Shown here: positions 1 to 5,801 of the stretch, in pieces | How positions within the stretch are numbered: the stretch's first letter is position 1 | Layout of the letters: each line of letters starts with the position of its first letter | Assembly: GCF_000955955.1 (NCBI RefSeq) | Contig: NZ_JYJG01000545.1 | Span: forward strand, 1-10,065 | Origin: Lentzea aerocolonigenes | GTDB lineage: Bacteria > Actinomycetota > Actinomycetes > Mycobacteriales > Pseudonocardiaceae | Direction: 5' to 3' | Length of the DNA stretch: 10,065 nt | Translations under genes and position numbers: made by a program | Notes under the pieces: model-generated | Databases searched by the model: none | What the model saw: only the letters and a program-made list of their open reading frames with translations | What the model was told of the DNA's origin: nothing

Positions 1-21
1 TGGTGGGCCGACCAGGCCTGA
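1..21 (+). CDS. possible C-terminal end of an upstream gene (6 codons and stop)
   Basis: Frame 1 reads WWADQA followed by TGA at 19-21, and a strong hairpin starts 7 bp later, as expected at the end of a transcription unit. Six codons cannot identify a protein and a stop in any frame is common, so this rests mainly on the position of the hairpin. Nothing can be said about function. Confidence 0.25.
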   Translation, partial: WWADQA

Positions 22-28
22 CGGGTCA

Positions 29-81
29 CGATGGGGCCGTTTTCGGGACATCTTCCGGAGGCGGCCCCATCGGCATGTTTT
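29..81 (+). terminator. candidate rho-independent terminator hairpin
   Basis: CGATGGGGCCG (29-39) pairs perfectly over 11 bp with CGGCCCCATCG (62-72). The 22-nt interior can form a second 5-bp stem (44-48 with 53-57, one G-T pair) closed by a 4-nt loop. TTTT follows at 78-81, which suits termination of plus-strand transcription arriving from the left. It could also be a structured RNA or a cruciform; the short U tract makes the terminator call moderate. Confidence 0.5.
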
Positions 82-126
82 GGCTGGTCAGCACCCGTTA
101 GGTCTCGTTACCTCCCGACGTCCGGG

Positions 127-148
127 GGCCCAGAAGGGGCCCAGAAGG
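127..148. repeat. perfect 11-bp tandem direct repeat (two copies)
   Basis: GGCCCAGAAGG occurs at 127-137 and again, without a gap, at 138-148. The period of 11 bp is about one helical turn, so a protein could contact both copies on the same face of the DNA. It lies 5 bp from the dyad at 153-178. A role in regulation is inference. Confidence 0.6.
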
Positions 149-152
149 TCCG

Positions 153-178
153 TTGTGGACACAGATATCCGTCCACAA
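153..178. promoter_or_regulatory. 26-bp dyad, candidate operator
   Basis: TTGTGGAC (153-160) and GTCCACAA (171-178) are perfect inverted repeats separated by 10 bp, giving 18 bp between half-site centres. GTCCACA occurs once more at 237-243. Spaced dyads of this size are typical of dimeric regulators, including NarL/LuxR-type response regulators, and such a regulator is encoded by the downstream operon. The assignment is inferred from symmetry and position. The 245-bp distance to the kinase start is longer than usual for an operator at the promoter itself. Confidence 0.35.
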
Positions 179-422
179 TGGACCCACCTTGCCAGGAATC
201 TCCCCCGTCTCGCGCCAGCGCTCGACGCGGGCGTCGGTCCACACGAATCGGCCACGGCCGACAGCCGCCGAAGAACTCCGGCGCCGGGTTCGACACAGGA
301 TCGAGTTCGAGGGTCGTGCCGGCGAGTTCCTCGTCGCTTGCTCGCAACTGCCAGCCTCAGCCGCATCTTGACCGGTAACGTTTTGGCGCGGCGTATGCCG
401 GGCTGAGATCGGTGGGGGGCGG

Positions 423-1532
423 ATGGCTGGCGAAGCTGTGCGGTTGCTGGACGGGTTCGGCCGCCGTTATGCCGTCGCCGTCCGCGTCGCGACCCTGCCG
501 CCCATCGGGGCGGTCGCCCTGCTGCAGGCCTCGGCGGGCAAGCTTGCGGTCACGGCGCTGACCGTTGCCGTCGCTGTGATCTGGACGTGTGCGCAGGGAT
601 GGCTGTGGCGGACCACCACGGTGCCGGTCGCGCTTGATGTGGCTGTGTTGCTGGGGTTGTGCCTGAGTTCCTGCTGGACCGGCGGGGTACAGGACGGCAA
701 CACCGCGTGGCTCCGGTTGCTGATCACGTTCGCGTGCGTGACCTGGCAGTGGTACACCGCGCCGCTGCCCGGCATCATCGCGGCGCTGGGGACGGGCGGC
801 TCGATGCTCGTCATCTTCGACATGGCCGGACAGAGCCCGACCTCATCGCTGATGTGGGTGCTGGTGATGGCGGTCATGTCCAGGGCGGCCTGGACGGTCG
901 TCGTCCGCGCGGCGGAACGAGCCGACCGCATGGGTGCCGAAGCCGAACAGGCACGCCGCGAGGCCGCTGTGGTGGCGGCCGTGCGTGCCGAGGAGCGTGA
1001 ACTCGCGAACTCTTTGCACGACACGGCGGCCACCACGTTGCTGATGGTCGGCACCGGGCAGGTGCCGGCGGGGGCGAGCTGGCTGGCCCCGCAGGCCCGG
1101 CGCGATCTGGCCCGGTTGCGTTCCTCCGCCGGTGGACGCAGGCCGGACCAGGCCGATCTCGTCGACCTGCTGCGCGTCGGTCTCGATGCCGGCCATCTGA
1201 TCGTCGAGCTCGACGCGCCGCGCACGTTGCCGTTGCCGTTCGACGTGGCGGGCGCGATCAGCGGTGCGGTCGGTGAAGTCCTCAACAACGTGCGCCGTCA
1301 CGCCGGGACGGACCGGGCGCGGATTCGGCTGCACGGTGACCCGAGCGCACTGCGTGTCGAGATCTCCGACGACGGCAAGGGGTTCGCGGTCACCGAGGGC
1401 GCGTCGACCGCCCGGCGTGGGCTTCGTGAGTCCGTGCACGGCCGGATGGAACGGGTCGGCGGCACGGCCACGATCATCTCGGCCGAGGGGGTCGGCACGA
1501 TGGTGCGGCTGGAGTGGCGGTCCGATGAGTGA
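423..1532 (+). CDS. sensor histidine kinase, NarL/DesK class (HisKA_3-type)
   Basis: This 369-residue membrane kinase probably senses a signal through its membrane domain, autophosphorylates and passes the phosphate to the response regulator encoded two genes downstream. Residues about 25-165 are hydrophobic and form several membrane segments. An Ala/Glu/Arg-rich helical linker (about 162-195) leads to the phospho-acceptor box ERELANSLHD with His199 followed by Asp, the HisKA_3 signature. The HATPase domain follows: N box EVLNNVRRHA (285-294), G1 box DDGKGF (316-321) and G2 region around RRGLRESVHGRMERVGG. All catalytic boxes look intact. No separate sensor domain is visible. The ATG follows a G-rich stretch (413-422) that is a weak ribosome site. 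The end overlaps the next start by 8 bp, indicating translational coupling. Confidence 0.9.
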   Translation: MAGEAVRLLDGFGRRYAVAVRVATLPPIGAVALLQASAGKLAVTALTVAVAVIWTCAQGWLWRTTTVPVALDVAVLLGLCLSSCWTGGVQDGNTAWLRLLITFACVTWQWYTAPLPGIIAALGTGGSMLVIFDMAGQSPTSSLMWVLVMAVMSRAAWTVVVRAAERADRMGAEAEQARREAAVVAAVRAEERELANSLHDTAATTLLMVGTGQVPAGASWLAPQARRDLARLRSSAGGRRPDQADLVDLLRVGLDAGHLIVELDAPRTLPLPFDVAGAISGAVGEVLNNVRRHAGTDRARIRLHGDPSALRVEISDDGKGFAVTEGASTARRGLRESVHGRMERVGGTATIISAEGVGTMVRLEWRSDE

Positions 1533-2622
1533 CGACGAGACGAAGGCGCAGCTGCAGCGCGGTCTGCGGATCGCCACCCTGATCCTCGCCGTGCTGACGG
1601 TGGACGTGCTCGGCCTGATCCACCTGGTGCACGGCCTGGAATTCCACGACCACACGGCGGCCCAGTTCGCTGCCTTCGCGGCACTGACCGCGGTGCTGGC
1701 CACCGAGGCGGTGCTGGTCGTGCGGCGGCGACTTTGGCGCGACGGGCGCCGGCTTGCCATCGCCGTGGTCCTCGGCGCGTCCGCGCTGTCCTACCTGACC
1801 TTGCCGGACGGCATGACGTCGACCACTGTGGACTGGTTGTTCGGAGCGGCGAACTGGGCCGGGGCCGTGGTTCTGCTCGATCGTCCTTTTAGGATTTTTC
1901 TGGCGTTCCTGGTGACGCACGAACTGCTCGCGCTGGCAAACCTGCTGGTGTTCCACGAGGTGAACCGGGCGGCGCTGGTGCGGTTCACCACGGGGTCGGT
2001 GACGGTGTTCGCGTTGCCGCTGCTCATGGCCGTGGTGGCGGCCGTGCTGGGCGGGATCGCCGCCGAGGCGGCCAGGGCCGCCCGTGAGCTCGAACTGGCA
2101 CGAACCGCGGAGGCTGCCGCGTCGGCCGCGCATCGACGCCGTACCCAGCGGTTCGCCGAGTTGAGCGGCACGGCCGTGCCGCTGCTGACCGGCCTCGCCG
2201 ACGGGTCGCTCGAGCCGTCGGATCCGGTGGTGCAACGCAGTTGCGCCATCGAGGCGGCCCGGATGCGTCGGCTGTTCGCCGAAACGGACATGGTCGGCAA
2301 CCCGTTGCTGCACGAGCTGCGTCACTGCGCGGATGTTGCGGACCGCAAGGGGGTCGAGGTCGAGCTGGACGCGCGTGGCCAGTGGCCGACGCCGCCGGTG
2401 GCCGTCCGGCGGGACCTGACCGACGCCGCGCTCACCGCGCTCGCGACGGCGGGCTCGTGGGCGCGGGTCACCGTGGTCGGCAGCGCCGATGCGGTGTCGG
2501 TCAGCGTGGTCGCGGACTGCGCCGAACACGCGGTGCCGTCGCCGGCCACACCGGACGTGCGGATTGAAATTTTCGGCAGCGGCGGAACGGTGTGGATGGA
2601 GGCCCAGTGGCAACCGAGTTGA
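1525..2622 (+). CDS. membrane protein resembling a degenerate histidine kinase
   Basis: This 365-residue protein shares the plan of the preceding kinase: a hydrophobic membrane half (about residues 14-180), an Ala/Glu/Arg helical linker (180-210) and a soluble C-terminal domain. That domain looks like a worn dimerisation plus HATPase region. The helix after the linker has no His-Asp pair (HRRRTQRF, then AELSGTAVPLLTGLADG). The segment that should hold the N box (DLTDAALTALATAG, about 298-311) lacks Asn, and no DxGxG box follows SVVADCAEH. It is therefore unlikely to bind ATP or phosphorylate and may act as a partner or regulatory subunit of the intact kinase (inference). ATG 1525 was chosen because GGAG lies at 1511-1514 and the start overlaps the upstream stop by 8 bp; the open frame continues upstream only inside the kinase gene. 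An AT-rich rare-codon patch sits at 1879-1899. Confidence 0.75.
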   Translation: MSDDETKAQLQRGLRIATLILAVLTVDVLGLIHLVHGLEFHDHTAAQFAAFAALTAVLATEAVLVVRRRLWRDGRRLAIAVVLGASALSYLTLPDGMTSTTVDWLFGAANWAGAVVLLDRPFRIFLAFLVTHELLALANLLVFHEVNRAALVRFTTGSVTVFALPLLMAVVAAVLGGIAAEAARAARELELARTAEAAASAAHRRRTQRFAELSGTAVPLLTGLADGSLEPSDPVVQRSCAIEAARMRRLFAETDMVGNPLLHELRHCADVADRKGVEVELDARGQWPTPPVAVRRDLTDAALTALATAGSWARVTVVGSADAVSVSVVADCAEHAVPSPATPDVRIEIFGSGGTVWMEAQWQPS

Positions 2623-3275
2623 TCACGGCCGTGATAGTGGACGACCACGCGGCGATCGCGGCGGGCGTGCGTTACTGGTGCGAGCAGGCCGATCCGCCGA
2701 TCGGTCTGCTCGACGCGGGCGACCGCCTCGCCAGCGTGTGGACCGGCCAGGGCGCCGACGCCGACGTGGTGATCTTCGACCTGGAACTGGTGCCGGGCAA
2801 ACCGGACTTCGGTGAGCTGCGCAGGCTCGTCGACAGCGGACGGCGCGTGGTCGTGTACTCGCAACACGCCGACAACGCCACGGCGATCAAGTGCATCGAC
2901 CTCGGCGCGTTGGCGTATCTGACCAAGCGCGAAGGCCCTGAGCACCTCGTCCCCGCGGTCAGGGCCGCCGCCGAGGGCCGTGGCTACACCGCACCGTCGC
3001 TGTCCGGCGCGCTCGCCGCGGACGACACCCCGGACCGGCCGCGCCTGTCGCCGCGCGAGACCGAGGTGTTGCGGGCGTGGTTCGCCTCCTCCTCCAAAGA
3101 ACTCGTCGCCGCGAAGCTCCACATCACCGCGAAGACCGTCGACACCTACATCGCCAGGGTTCGGGTGAAGTACGCGAGCGTCGGACGTGCCGCGGGCACC
3201 AAGAGCGAGCTCATCACCCGAGCACTGGACGACGGCGTCATCACGCTGGCCGAGCTGAACGAGACCGTGCGGTGA
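2607..3275 (+). CDS. NarL/LuxR-family response regulator
   Basis: This 222-residue DNA-binding regulator is the expected phosphate acceptor of the kinase at 423-1532. The receiver domain (about 6-125) shows the acidic pair Asp12-Asp13 in AVIVDDH, the phospho-acceptor Asp58 in VVIFDLE, the conserved Ser85 in VVVYSQHAD and Lys107 in AYLTKREG. The LuxR-type helix-turn-helix starts at about 146 with RLSPRETEVLRAWF and contains the recognition segment AKTVDTYIARVRVKY. GTG 2607 was chosen because GGAGG lies at 2598-2602, although the 4-nt spacing is short; an in-frame GTG at 2592 would place that site inside the gene. The start overlaps the end of the preceding gene by 16 bp. Target genes are unknown; the dyad at 153-178 is a candidate for autoregulation. 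Confidence 0.9.
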   Translation: MATELITAVIVDDHAAIAAGVRYWCEQADPPIGLLDAGDRLASVWTGQGADADVVIFDLELVPGKPDFGELRRLVDSGRRVVVYSQHADNATAIKCIDLGALAYLTKREGPEHLVPAVRAAAEGRGYTAPSLSGALAADDTPDRPRLSPRETEVLRAWFASSSKELVAAKLHITAKTVDTYIARVRVKYASVGRAAGTKSELITRALDDGVITLAELNETVR

Positions 3276-3281
3276 GGCGTT

Positions 3282-3301
3282 GCCCGGCACGCCGGCCGGG
3301 C
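3282..3301. terminator. bidirectional terminator between convergent genes
   Basis: GCCCGGC (3282-3288) pairs with GCCGGGC (3295-3301) around a 6-nt loop. It fills the 28-bp gap between the stop of the response regulator (3275) and the stop of the convergent lipoprotein gene (3304). There is no T tract, which is usual for actinobacterial hairpin terminators. A 7-bp GC palindrome can arise by chance here, so position is the main support. Confidence 0.5.
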
Positions 3302-3303
3302 GG

Positions 3304-4530
3304 TCAGGCGGTGGGCGGAACGGCCGCGCCTCGCACGTTGAGCTCGATGCCGAGCTGTTTCGCCAACCCGGGCACGGCGATCTCGGTCACCAGGTCTCCG
3401 GTGGCGCGGTCGAACTTCTTGATCCTGATGGGGGTCTTTCCGTCGAACGTCTCCTGGATCAGGTGTATCGACCGGTCCGTGAAAATCGCCTGGCTGGAGG
3501 AATTGCTGCCCGAGACGAAGCTCGTGTCGAACCGCGGCTTGGTGAGCCCGGAGCTGATTTCGGTGCTCATGATCCTGCCATCGGCGGCGAGCCATTCGAG
3601 GTGACCACCTCGGACCGCCCGTGCGTCGTAGGACTTCTGGGAGAACGTCTCGGGGTCGATCAGTTCCTGGGCGATGGGGCGTCCCCGGACGTCGGCGAGG
3701 GGCTGTTCGGTGTACTCGCCGTTGCCGGTGTTCCACGACACGATGGTCATGTGGGGCTTGCCGTCGGCGTCGGCGTAGTCGGAGAGGAACGTGATGACAC
3801 CGTCGTGGCACGGCACGTGACGGTTGTGGTCTCCCGCGTCGAAGACTCCTCGCCAGGCGAGGACCTTTTCGCGTCCTCCGGTTGCCGGGTAGAGCTGGGA
3901 AAGCAGTTCCGGCTGTGCACCGGGATCGACCTTCGAGCGCATGCCGGGAGTCTCGGCCGAATCCGCGAGATGAGCTCCCACGTCCGTGGCGATGCCGTTG
4001 AGGACACCGTCGCACAGCGCGTTCATGAAGTAGTTGCCTTCGACCCGGTGGAGCTGGGAACCGGTCGAGGTGGTGACGGCTACCTGGTTGGTGTAGCCCG
4101 ACTGGGAGAAGCCTTCGTTGTAGACCGCGACGAAACCCTTGTCGTCAGGCAGCGCGAAGGCTGAGTGCTGATGCCCTTCCTTCTTGTTCTCGAAGCGGGC
4201 CAGACCGTCCTTGCCGAGGATGTAGTCGCGTGTGTCGTCGCTGAAGAACAGCCCGGCGCCCGACCACGCGATGTGCGGCTCAGTCATGCCCCTGGTCTCG
4301 ATCAGCCGTTTACTGCCGTCCGCCCGCACCAGGACCAGATAGGCCGGCCGCTCTGTCGTCTGGTTCTCGACGGAGGTGTCCGGGCTGAGGTAGAACGCGA
4401 CGACGGTTTCGCCGAGCGTCGCCACCTCGGGGTTGACGATGTCAACCGCGGCTCCGCCGTCCGGCGAAGTGCAGGCCGCCACGGCCAGAACTGCGCCGGC
4501 GGCAAGCGCGATGAGTCGGAGCAGGTGCAC
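3304..4530 (-). CDS. secreted lipoprotein of unknown function, possibly beta-propeller
   Basis: This is a 408-residue exported lipoprotein. The N terminus has Arg5, a hydrophobic core and the lipobox VAAC ending at Cys20, followed by a short Thr/Ser/Gly/Asp linker, so it is predicted to be lipid-anchored on the outer face of the membrane. The rest is rich in beta-strand-like segments with recurrent Asp/Gly turns, such as AYLVLVRADGSKRLIE, HLEWLAADGRIM and RIKKFDRATGDLVTEIAV. This suggests a repeated-blade fold like a beta-propeller, but no exact repeat can be defined by eye. Cys173 and Cys241 are the only other cysteines and could form a disulfide. GTG 4530 is preceded by AAAGGA 9 nt upstream. 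It lies 71 bp downstream of the secreted hydrolase gene on the same strand, so the two may be co-transcribed. I do not recognise the family. Confidence 0.8.
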   Translation of the reverse strand: MHLLRLIALAAGAVLAVAACTSPDGGAAVDIVNPEVATLGETVVAFYLSPDTSVENQTTERPAYLVLVRADGSKRLIETRGMTEPHIAWSGAGLFFSDDTRDYILGKDGLARFENKKEGHQHSAFALPDDKGFVAVYNEGFSQSGYTNQVAVTTSTGSQLHRVEGNYFMNALCDGVLNGIATDVGAHLADSAETPGMRSKVDPGAQPELLSQLYPATGGREKVLAWRGVFDAGDHNRHVPCHDGVITFLSDYADADGKPHMTIVSWNTGNGEYTEQPLADVRGRPIAQELIDPETFSQKSYDARAVRGGHLEWLAADGRIMSTEISSGLTKPRFDTSFVSGSNSSSQAIFTDRSIHLIQETFDGKTPIRIKKFDRATGDLVTEIAVPGLAKQLGIELNVRGAAVPPTA

Positions 4531-4601
4531 CGAGACGAGTCCTTTCCAACGGCGGACGATACGACCTGCACTCGGCAGGCCGCACCGCCCACTGGATGCC
4601 G
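4531..4601 (-). other. short gap between hydrolase and lipoprotein genes
   Basis: This 71-bp spacer holds the lipoprotein ribosome site (AAAGGA on the minus strand, 4540-4545) and a 5-bp inverted repeat CCTGC-ACTCG-GCAGG (4565-4579). The repeat could be a weak attenuator or chance. A second tiny inverted repeat, TTACC/GGTAA (4602-4606 and 4616-4620), overlaps the hydrolase stop. TATCGT on the minus strand is a possible -10 box, but I see no -35 partner. Confidence 0.3.
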
Positions 4602-5207
4602 TTACCTGATGGTCTGGTAAGTCACGGTGCTACCGTCGTCCCGGATGTCGTCGGGGTAGACGCCTGGTCCGCCGTTCTTGTCCAGTTCGATGTCCACGGC
4701 GTACTTGTAGGCCTTCCACACCAGCTCGGAGCAATTCAGATAATCGGTGTTGCTGGCCTTGTTCCCCGCGAAGTTCAGATCGTACGACTTGCCGCGGAAA
4801 TGCTTGTAGGCGTAGTCGGCTGCCTTGTCGCGGCTGGACTGCTTGGCCTTGACGTACATCTTGACGATGGGGCCACACTTCTTGAGCGTGGACGCCGTGA
4901 CGGACTTGCTCTTGGAGCCCACGCCAGGCGCCTCCACGATCGTCTTCGTCGTGTAGTACATGCCGACGTGATCATGGTCCCAGTCGGCGGTCTTGGCGTG
5001 GGAGTGGAAGATGTCTCCCCTGTTCCTCGCGTTTCCGACCGTCTTCTTCTCCTTGCAGTCCCCGCCGCTGGAGGAAGCGGTGGCGGCCGGGTCCGACGCG
5101 GTCGTCCCCGCGGCCTGGGCGGGCGCGACGAGCAGGCCGGCCATTGCCGTTCCTGCCACCACGGCGGTCGTCATGGACGAGGCGAGAAATCGCCCGATTC
5201 TGGACAT
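4602..5207 (-). CDS. secreted YiiX/YycO-like permuted-papain (NlpC/P60 superfamily) hydrolase
   Basis: This 201-residue exported protein starts with MSRIGRF, a hydrophobic core and an Ala-rich end (LLVAPAQAAG), a clear Sec signal peptide likely cleaved after residue 32 or 33. The mature part has the order of conserved segments known for circularly permuted NlpC/P60 enzymes of the YiiX/YycO type: GDIF (64-67), DHDHVGMYY with His80, IVEAPG with Glu93, and NCSELVWKAY with the likely nucleophile Cys159. This family hydrolyses amide or thioester bonds in cell-wall or lipid-linked substrates; the substrate here is unknown. Cys51 and Cys111 may pair in a disulfide. ATG 5207 has GGGG 6 nt upstream; a TTG at 5219 is in frame but has a poorer context. 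A promoter should lie in 5208-5276, where I see no clear boxes. Confidence 0.8.
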   Translation of the reverse strand: MSRIGRFLASSMTTAVVAGTAMAGLLVAPAQAAGTTASDPAATASSSGGDCKEKKTVGNARNRGDIFHSHAKTADWDHDHVGMYYTTKTIVEAPGVGSKSKSVTASTLKKCGPIVKMYVKAKQSSRDKAADYAYKHFRGKSYDLNFAGNKASNTDYLNCSELVWKAYKYAVDIELDKNGGPGVYPDDIRDDGSTVTYQTIR

Positions 5208-5276
5208 GTGCAACCCCAACTCTGTAACCGGTGGACAGTGACCCCAAGGAAAAGGCGCGCAGCTCGCACAAATCCT

Positions 5277-5311
5277 CTGATCGTGACCACCACAGGGGTG
5301 GTCACGATCAG
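5277..5311 (-). terminator. perfect 15-bp hairpin downstream of the EF-hand gene
   Basis: CTGATCGTGACCACC (5277-5291) and GGTGGTCACGATCAG (5297-5311) are perfect inverted repeats around a 5-nt loop. The hairpin starts 30 bp past the stop of the EF-hand gene and lies 70 bp ahead of the hydrolase start, both on the minus strand. A terminator that separates these two genes is the simplest reading. No good T tract follows on either strand, so a protein-binding site is an alternative. Confidence 0.6.
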
Positions 5312-5341
5312 ACCCCCTTCGTCCTGGAACCTCCAGTCCGT

Positions 5342-5701
5342 TTACGAGGATGACGTTAAACCGCCCGGCCGCCCTCTTTTGTCAGGTGTTCGCCTGACAC
5401 GGCCTCCCGCGTCGTTGAGGCCGAGGAAGACGTTCCCGACTGCTTCGATCTTGGTCCTCGCCTTGGATTGGGCTGGCCGCGCAAGCGGCAACAGCACATA
5501 CCCTCCGGGTGATCTGGCGTATTCAGCAGCGATAACGGGCGCGCTTGGCGATCGCTCCAAAATGGACGCGAGGGCGTAGAGGTCCGCTGGCTCGATGACC
5601 CCGTTGCCGTTGATGTCGTAGTGGGCGATCGTCGTGTCGATCCTGTGCCGCAGCACCTCATTCGTGACGTGCACTGTGGTGGGCGGGAGGGTTGGGCGCA
5701 A
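5342..5701 (-). CDS. small single-EF-hand protein
   Basis: This 119-residue protein carries one clear EF-hand-type calcium loop, DINGNGVIEPAD (29-40), with ligands Asp29, Asn31, Asn33, the structural Gly34, hydrophobic Ile36 and Asp40 at position 12. The preceding segment NEVLRHRIDTTIAHY can form the entering helix and LYALASIL the exiting helix. The loop with Asp at position 12 also recalls dockerin repeats, but there is no second repeat. Actinobacterial calerythrin-like proteins are longer (around 180 residues, up to four EF hands), so this may be a shortened relative. The C-terminal 70 residues match nothing I recognise. TTG 5701 was chosen because GAGGA lies 9 nt upstream (minus strand, 5711-5715); GTG 5674 is an alternative without a ribosome site. 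No signal peptide is seen, so it is probably cytoplasmic. Confidence 0.6.
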   Translation of the reverse strand: MRPTLPPTTVHVTNEVLRHRIDTTIAHYDINGNGVIEPADLYALASILERSPSAPVIAAEYARSPGGYVLLPLARPAQSKARTKIEAVGNVFLGLNDAGGRVRRTPDKRGRPGGLTSSS

Positions 5702-5801
5702 ACGCAAAGCTTCCTCGCGGGCGGTGGCAGCAACCGGTCACGGTGTGGATCACGGGTCCGGCCGGGCGAAACCATGGTCGTGTCCGCGAGGGAGGGCCGC
5801 C
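5702..5801. promoter_or_regulatory. divergent promoter region
   Basis: About 100 bp separate the minus-strand EF-hand gene from the plus-strand membrane-protein operon, so both promoters should lie here. I cannot place -35 or -10 boxes with confidence. The supported elements are two ribosome sites: GAGGA on the minus strand (5711-5715) and GGAGG on the plus strand (5791-5795). TCACGG occurs twice in direct orientation within this gap, which may be chance. Confidence 0.4.
5791..5795 (+). promoter_or_regulatory. strong ribosome binding site that decides the start at 5802
   Basis: GGAGG stands 6 nt before ATG 5802, the best Shine-Dalgarno match of this operon. That ATG opens a frame that stops after 41 codons (TGA 5925-5927), while the long downstream frame has no ribosome site at any of its possible starts (GTG 5899, 5911, 5932). 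This mismatch is the main reason to join the two frames as one gene. Confidence 0.65.

Larger units (their letters stand above)
82..422. other. intergenic region upstream of the two-component operon
   Basis: No convincing gene is visible in these 341 bp. Short frames exist on both strands, but their residue composition (Arg/Pro/Ser-rich) is that of GC-rich noncoding sequence. The stretch holds the tandem repeat at 127-148 and the dyad at 153-178, listed separately. It also holds two short palindromes (TCGGCC-AC-GGCCGA at 248-261 and CCGGCGCCGG at 278-287), which are common by chance at this GC content. TTGACC at 368-373 resembles a -35 box and TATGCC at 394-399 is a poor -10 match 20 bp away, so a promoter for the kinase gene is likely here but not located. 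Confidence 0.5.

Noticed and set aside
108..347. Minus-strand frame with a protein-like start (ASDEELAGTTLELDPVSNPAPEFF)
   Set aside because: The first 25 or so residues look natural and GC3 is fairly high, so it may be a gene remnant. But there is no ribosome site seen, the rest is Arg/Trp-rich, and it runs through the dyad and tandem repeat.
368..399. Promoter TTGACC with TATGCC for the kinase operon
   Set aside because: The -35 is reasonable but the -10 is poor and the spacing is 20 bp; kept only as a remark in the intergenic entry.
1474..2613. 379-residue minus-strand open frame opposite the degenerate kinase gene
   Set aside because: It is Arg/His/Gln-rich shadow sequence; the plus strand has membrane segments, a ribosome site and coupled overlaps.
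3280..4164. 294-residue plus-strand open frame over the lipoprotein gene
   Set aside because: The minus strand has a lipobox signal peptide, ribosome site and coherent secreted-protein sequence; the plus frame is Gly/Val/Glu-rich antisense reading without features.
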